From contig CAKQRW010000023.1 in assembly GCA_934271655.1 (NCBI GenBank), forward strand, positions 1 to 50,930: a stretch of 50,930 bases of DNA, given 5' to 3'. This DNA is from an uncultured Bacteroidaceae bacterium (GTDB lineage: Bacteria > Bacteroidota > Bacteroidia > Bacteroidales > Bacteroidaceae). Numbering within the stretch: the stretch's first letter is position 1; every line of letters starts with the position of its first letter. Of this stretch, positions 47,325 through 50,930 are shown piece by piece. A program made the position numbers and the translations under genes. The notes below the pieces were generated by a model. The model was not told the DNA's origin. It searched no databases and worked only from the letters and a program-made list of their open reading frames with translations.

Positions 47325-50240
47325 TTATTTAGATGATGAAAGCTTCTTGTAAGTGTACTTGAACTGGGTGTCAATCTTCTGGCCATTGGAGTCGTAGTGC
47401 TTGCCGTCTGCATAGATGAGCGGTGAGTCGATGCCCTGGATGACCACAGTCGATGAGTTGTTGAGATTCACGTTGAATGGTGAAGAGACCTTGCTTGAGC
47501 TTCCGTACCAATACTCACGAGCCATGAGGTTGTAGAGGCCTGGCTGAGTCACCACATTGGCTGTGGAGCCGCCAAGGAAGGCATGAGTAGTTGGGTCGTA
47601 GCCGTTGCGGCAGTCTGTGACTGTCATGCCGCCTGATGTCACCTTGACCTTCAGTTTGTATGGACGTCCAGGAGTGTATGTGCCGTCCCATGGGTTGACG
47701 TTGCCTTCATCGTCTACAGAGACTGACTTGATAAGCTCTGTCTTGCCCGACTCGTAGTCGGCTGACTCGAAGCCTTCGTCAACGAAGATGGAGTTGTCCT
47801 GGATGTGGTACTTGACGAAGTCGAGCATCACCTCGCGGAGACTGTCCTCACGATGTGTCTCTGTTGATGCGTCGCCTGAGTTGGCCTCGTCAAATTCACG
47901 TGCTGCTTCCAGGTCCTCAAGTGTAGGAAGACCAGCCTCGTATGCCTTCATCATGGCAGCGTTGGTCGGAGCGTAGACGGTGTAGTTGTAGTTGTTGAGC
48001 AGGTAGATGGCCTTGCCCTTGCTTGATGTGGCGTCTTCGGCACCGATGGATCCTTTCTCCTTGAGGGTGAAGAGGTTTCCATACACCTGGTCGCCTGCCT
48101 GCCAGCCATCCTTGGTGTTGCTGGTTGAGACGGCGCATGCATCGACGATGCCTGCGAACTCAGAGAACTCTGGCTGGTCCTGAAGTGTGGCGAGGACAGA
48201 CTTGCGTGTGCCCATCACGACGCCCTCCACTGGGATGGCAACGCCATTGTTCATGTTGTAGACCTTGTCTTTGCTGACAACGAGTGGCTTGTTGACCTCG
48301 TTCTGGAATGAGCCGTACACTTCATACGAGCCTGCCTTTTCCTCGATGCGCACGAATGTGCGTGCCTTTGTCTTGTAGTAGTGCTTGGCTGGAGAGAATG
48401 TCTCATTCTCGCCGAGCACCACGATGATGTTGTCGAGGAGGTCCTCTATACGGTTCCTGAGGACACTATTGTCTGTACCGCCTGTGACTGTCCTTACCTT
48501 AGTGTCGGAAGTGAGCGTTACATTGCCATCTGGTGACACGTGGCAGTTGTAGACATCAGCGTAGAGCTGCTGGCTTGACTTCTTGGAGAGGTCGAGGTGG
48601 AATTCCCACAGCTGCGAGTTGGTCTCAGTCTCTTCTTCTTCCGCATCCGACTTGGTCTTAAGTGCATAAGACACAGGGTCGATGTATGTGAGCAGGCCAT
48701 TGTTGGTTGGGAGCAGGAAGACATACTTTGATGCAGGTGAGTTGAGGTACTTGTCGTAGTTGAGGTTTGAGATGACATTCGACATGATCTTGAAGTTTGT
48801 CGTGTCGATGACTGCCGGGAAGAGCACTGATGAGTATGACGCTGGCGTGAAGACCTTGTTGGTGAGGAACACCATGCCGTTGCATCCTATCATCACGCTG
48901 TCCACATCTTCTTTCTTGATGCCGAGCTTTTCGTTGGCGTCGTCCATGATGTCGTCAAAGTGTGACGGCGCGGAGCTGACGAACGACTCGAGCTGGTTGA
49001 CGCGGACGAGCTTGTCGAGCACTGAGTTTGGAGTTCCCTCTATTGTGCCGTAGTAGTTCTTGATGACCTGGCCACCGCCGTTGTTCCACCAGTCGGTGAT
49101 TGCCTCGTTGGTTGGCACGAGCATCACGGCGAGGTCTTCCATCATAGGCTGACGGTCGTTATGGATGTATGGCATGTAGCCGTTCCATCCTGGATCGTAC
49201 TTGAGGGCTGCGTTTCCGTCGTCGAATGGCTTGCCGTTCTTGTCGAGGTTGAACGGTATGCTTGTCGACATTGTCGAACCTGCTGAACGGTCAGAGAAGT
49301 AACGCTTCACGAAGATGGAGTCGTAGTCGGTGCCGTATGAGAGGTTGTATGTGCGTGTGAGCGATACAGAGTCATCTGGTGCGGCAAAGCGCTCGATGAT
49401 GCTGCTGAAGGTTGACGCCTGTGGGGTCTTGCGGATAATCTCTGACATGTTGTCGAGAGGCACAATGACCTTGTCTACCTGATGGATGAATCCGTTAAGG
49501 CAGAAGATGTTTGAGTTGATGACCTTGGCGTCGTTGATGTACACGTCGTCTGTCTTGAATGTGCCCTCTGGCTGATTGTAGATGAAGTCCACATCGCTGT
49601 TGGCAAGCTTGTTCACGGAAACGAACTTGCCGGTGAAGTGCACCATTGGGGCAGCATGGGAGGCATCGTTGAAGAGAACGATGGAGTCATGGCTGGCGCG
49701 CAGCTCGTTGAAGAGAGGGTTGTCTGGCATGATGCCGCTCTGGTCGTTGTTGGAGAGCACCATGACGGAGTCGAGCAATGACTGTGATGACGAGCGGCGG
49801 CAGACCTCTCCCTTGATCGGGCGGCCTGAGCTTCCCTGTGACTCGGCCGACGAGAGCATCGTAGTGGAGTAAGGGTTGTCGATCATTGATGAGTTGAGCA
49901 GGAGCTTCTTCTGAGCCAATGACAGCTGGTCATAGCTCTTCACGCCCCAAGTGTTTGACGCATAGAACTTGGCAAATGCGTCGTCATCAGCGATGAACAT
50001 TGTTTTACTACCGGTCCTGGACAGCACGTCCGACAGCCCGAGATCGTCAATCAGATGCAAGTAATTGGTGAAGTTGCCTTGATCCTTCATGTAACCATAG
50101 ATGTTGTTGATGCCTGATGGTTGGTCATCATCCAATCTGTAGTCGTCGGAGCAAGAATACATGCCAATGCCTGCGGCGAGCAGTGCTCCCCCTACCAAGA
50201 GGTGTCTGCACATTCTTTTTCTCTGAAAGTTATACAACAT
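47325..50240 (-). CDS. Fasciclin-domain surface lipoprotein 1 (multi-FAS1)
   Basis: From ATG 50240 the product has 971 residues; ATGs at 50270 and 50213 are alternatives. The lipobox is AAGIGMYSC followed by SDDYRLDDD. About four FAS1 or FAS1-like units are visible: TNYLHLIDDLGLSDVLSRTG with TMFIADDDAFAKF and NGFIHQVDKVIVP; then STFSSIIERFAAPDDS with LAVMLVPTNEAITDWW and GMVFLTNKVF; then KIMSNVISNLNYDKY with YVFLLPTNNGLLTYIDP; and finally EFSEFAGIVDACAV with YTVYAPTNAAMMKAYE. The C-terminal tail (about 900-971) is beta-rich without FAS1 words. It is the first gene of the operon and the longest fasciclin protein. Such repeated FAS1 arrays suggest an extended surface adhesin or ligand-capturing arm. 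Confidence 0.87.
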   Translation of the reverse strand: MLYNFQRKRMCRHLLVGGALLAAGIGMYSCSDDYRLDDDQPSGINNIYGYMKDQGNFTNYLHLIDDLGLSDVLSRTGSKTMFIADDDAFAKFYASNTWGVKSYDQLSLAQKKLLLNSSMIDNPYSTTMLSSAESQGSSGRPIKGEVCRRSSSQSLLDSVMVLSNNDQSGIMPDNPLFNELRASHDSIVLFNDASHAAPMVHFTGKFVSVNKLANSDVDFIYNQPEGTFKTDDVYINDAKVINSNIFCLNGFIHQVDKVIVPLDNMSEIIRKTPQASTFSSIIERFAAPDDSVSLTRTYNLSYGTDYDSIFVKRYFSDRSAGSTMSTSIPFNLDKNGKPFDDGNAALKYDPGWNGYMPYIHNDRQPMMEDLAVMLVPTNEAITDWWNNGGGQVIKNYYGTIEGTPNSVLDKLVRVNQLESFVSSAPSHFDDIMDDANEKLGIKKEDVDSVMIGCNGMVFLTNKVFTPASYSSVLFPAVIDTTNFKIMSNVISNLNYDKYLNSPASKYVFLLPTNNGLLTYIDPVSYALKTKSDAEEEETETNSQLWEFHLDLSKKSSQQLYADVYNCHVSPDGNVTLTSDTKVRTVTGGTDNSVLRNRIEDLLDNIIVVLGENETFSPAKHYYKTKARTFVRIEEKAGSYEVYGSFQNEVNKPLVVSKDKVYNMNNGVAIPVEGVVMGTRKSVLATLQDQPEFSEFAGIVDACAVSTSNTKDGWQAGDQVYGNLFTLKEKGSIGAEDATSSKGKAIYLLNNYNYTVYAPTNAAMMKAYEAGLPTLEDLEAAREFDEANSGDASTETHREDSLREVMLDFVKYHIQDNSIFVDEGFESADYESGKTELIKSVSVDDEGNVNPWDGTYTPGRPYKLKVKVTSGGMTVTDCRNGYDPTTHAFLGGSTANVVTQPGLYNLMAREYWYGSSSKVSSPFNVNLNNSSTVVIQGIDSPLIYADGKHYDSNGQKIDTQFKYTYKKLSSSK

Positions 50241-50371
50241 AATAATATTAGAATAGATTTGTTTATTCAATCCCCTTTTTATAAATTTCTTTTAGTAAAA
50301 AGCGTAGGGGTCACCAGAGGTCTCGAAGACAACATTTGGCCAAATCGCCTTTTTGACATGGTAACGTATTG

Positions 50372-50403
50372 CAAAGAAATAAAAAATTCCACACATAAAC
50401 AAA
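50372..50403 (-). promoter_or_regulatory. Candidate promoter of the SusC/SusD-fasciclin operon
   Basis: Read on the minus strand, TTTG (50403-50400), a 20-bp spacer and TTTCTTTG (50379-50372) approximate the Bacteroidota TTTG/TAnnTTTG pair with one mismatch in the -7 box. It would give a leader of about 125 nt before ATG 50240. Confidence 0.45.
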
Positions 50404-50466
50404 ATTTTCGGTTGTTACTTTTATTCTAAAGAATGAAATTAACTTGAAAAATGTTTTTTCGGGAGA

Positions 50467-50505
50467 TAGTCAGCCGTTTTTTGTTTTTTTAACCAGCGCT
50501 GACTA
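50467..50505. other. 8-bp inverted repeat upstream of the operon
   Basis: TAGTCAGC (50467-50474) and GCTGACTA (50498-50505) are perfect complements separated by 23 nt with two T runs. It lies upstream of the candidate operon promoter and could be an operator or a terminator of plus-strand transcription. Confidence 0.45.
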
Positions 50506-50536
50506 CAGAATGATGTTTTTGGGCTCTTGATTAGCT

Positions 50537-50544
50537 TACTTTTG
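50537..50544 (+). promoter_or_regulatory. Candidate plus-strand promoter
   Basis: TACTTTTG matches TAnnTTTG exactly; a TTTG at 50518-50521 gives a 15-bp spacer, shorter than usual. No convincing gene follows before the terminator at 50889. Confidence 0.4.
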
Positions 50545-50625
50545 CACGGCAGATGAATTTTCGATGTTTTAATTGCGATTTTGTTAAGTAAGCATTACAA
50601 AGGTTGCTTGGATGAGGAATTTGTC

Positions 50626-50751
50626 ATGGGAAGAACGATGGATTCACCCTAGGAGGAACGAGGGATTCATCATGGGAAGAACGAGGACTTGCCATGGGAA
50701 GAACAAGTGGAATGTCATAGGATTGATGAGGGTAAGATGCGGGATGAGTGG
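50626..50751. repeat. Degenerate 22-23-bp tandem array
   Basis: Units resembling ATGGGAAGAACGAGGGATTC start at 50626, 50649, 50672, 50694, 50717 and, weakly, 50737. The period is 22-23 bp. A 65-residue plus-strand ORF crosses it but has low-complexity composition caused by the repeat and is not called as a gene. Confidence 0.7.
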
Positions 50752-50888
50752 ACGGGGACATAGCAGGTGCAGTGTCTCACTGCACATATTCGCCTTCCAT
50801 TGCCAATAAAACAAGGTCGCGGCACCCCCTGTCTCGCCACCCATATAAGCAGAACGTAAGCATCCGAAAATAGCCGACTTGTATATTA

Positions 50889-50930
50889 CAAAAAAACTCG
50901 CAAGTGTTCACTTGCGAGTTTTTTTGTAAT
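50889..50930. terminator. Bidirectional rho-independent terminator
   Basis: AAAAAAACTCGCAAGTG (50890-50906) and CACTTGCGAGTTTTTTT (50911-50927) form a 17-bp stem with a 4-nt loop and A/T tracts on both sides, so it can act on either strand. Confidence 0.85.

Noticed and set aside
50612..50809. Plus-strand small protein of 65 residues
   Set aside because: It is generated by the 22-23-bp degenerate repeat and has no conserved pattern or ribosome binding site.

Overview
This window comes from a Bacteroidota genome, order Bacteroidales, most likely Prevotellaceae. The evidence is two SusC/SusD outer-membrane pairs, promoters of the TAnnTTTG type rather than -10/-35 boxes, weak ribosome binding sites, an IS1380-family element of the Bacteroides type, GH97 and S9 DPP4 genes, and an argR-GNAT-argG-argC-argD cluster. 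The genus is inferred and cannot be proved from the sequence alone.

Layout. Positions 1-819 hold no gene: a terminator, then three contiguous tandem-repeat arrays (11, 22 and 22 bp periods). Positions 820-5181 are an acquired AT-rich block: two internally deleted, directly repeated IS1380-family copies flank a two-gene type II restriction-modification operon. The block sits between the two ends of a 187-bp palindromic element that is intact elsewhere in the window. Positions 5484-11030 carry arginine genes (argR, a GNAT, argG, argC, argD) and a zinc-ribbon Nudix hydrolase. They are interspersed with complete and decayed copies of the 187-bp element, one of which supplies the argC stop codon. 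Positions 11680-26802 are mostly housekeeping and transport genes on the plus strand: a GH97 glycosidase, rplS, tyrS, serB, a large multidomain secreted GH30-like glycosidase overlapping a BASS transporter, an SpmA/SpmB-like membrane protein, sufS, hisS and a second BASS/AEC-like transporter. DPP4 and type I asparaginase are on the minus strand at 27031-30373, followed by yicC and gmk on the plus strand.

The last third, 50240 to 32500 on the minus strand, is one unbroken seven-gene operon of about 17.7 kb. Its order is fasciclin lipoprotein, SusC, SusD, fasciclin lipoprotein, fasciclin lipoprotein, SusC, SusD. It has no glycosidase, protease or regulator inside the window. It looks like a surface-capture and import machine in which long FAS1-domain lipoproteins replace the usual surface glycan-binding proteins. 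Its ligand is unknown, and it is the best candidate here for an undescribed system.

The other notable theme is non-coding: a family of 187-bp elements with 10-bp perfect terminal inverted repeats and an internal nested hairpin (three full copies of identical length plus at least four fragments), a separate intergenic family built on TATAGAGGCTATAG, and 22-23-bp tandem arrays at both ends of the window.
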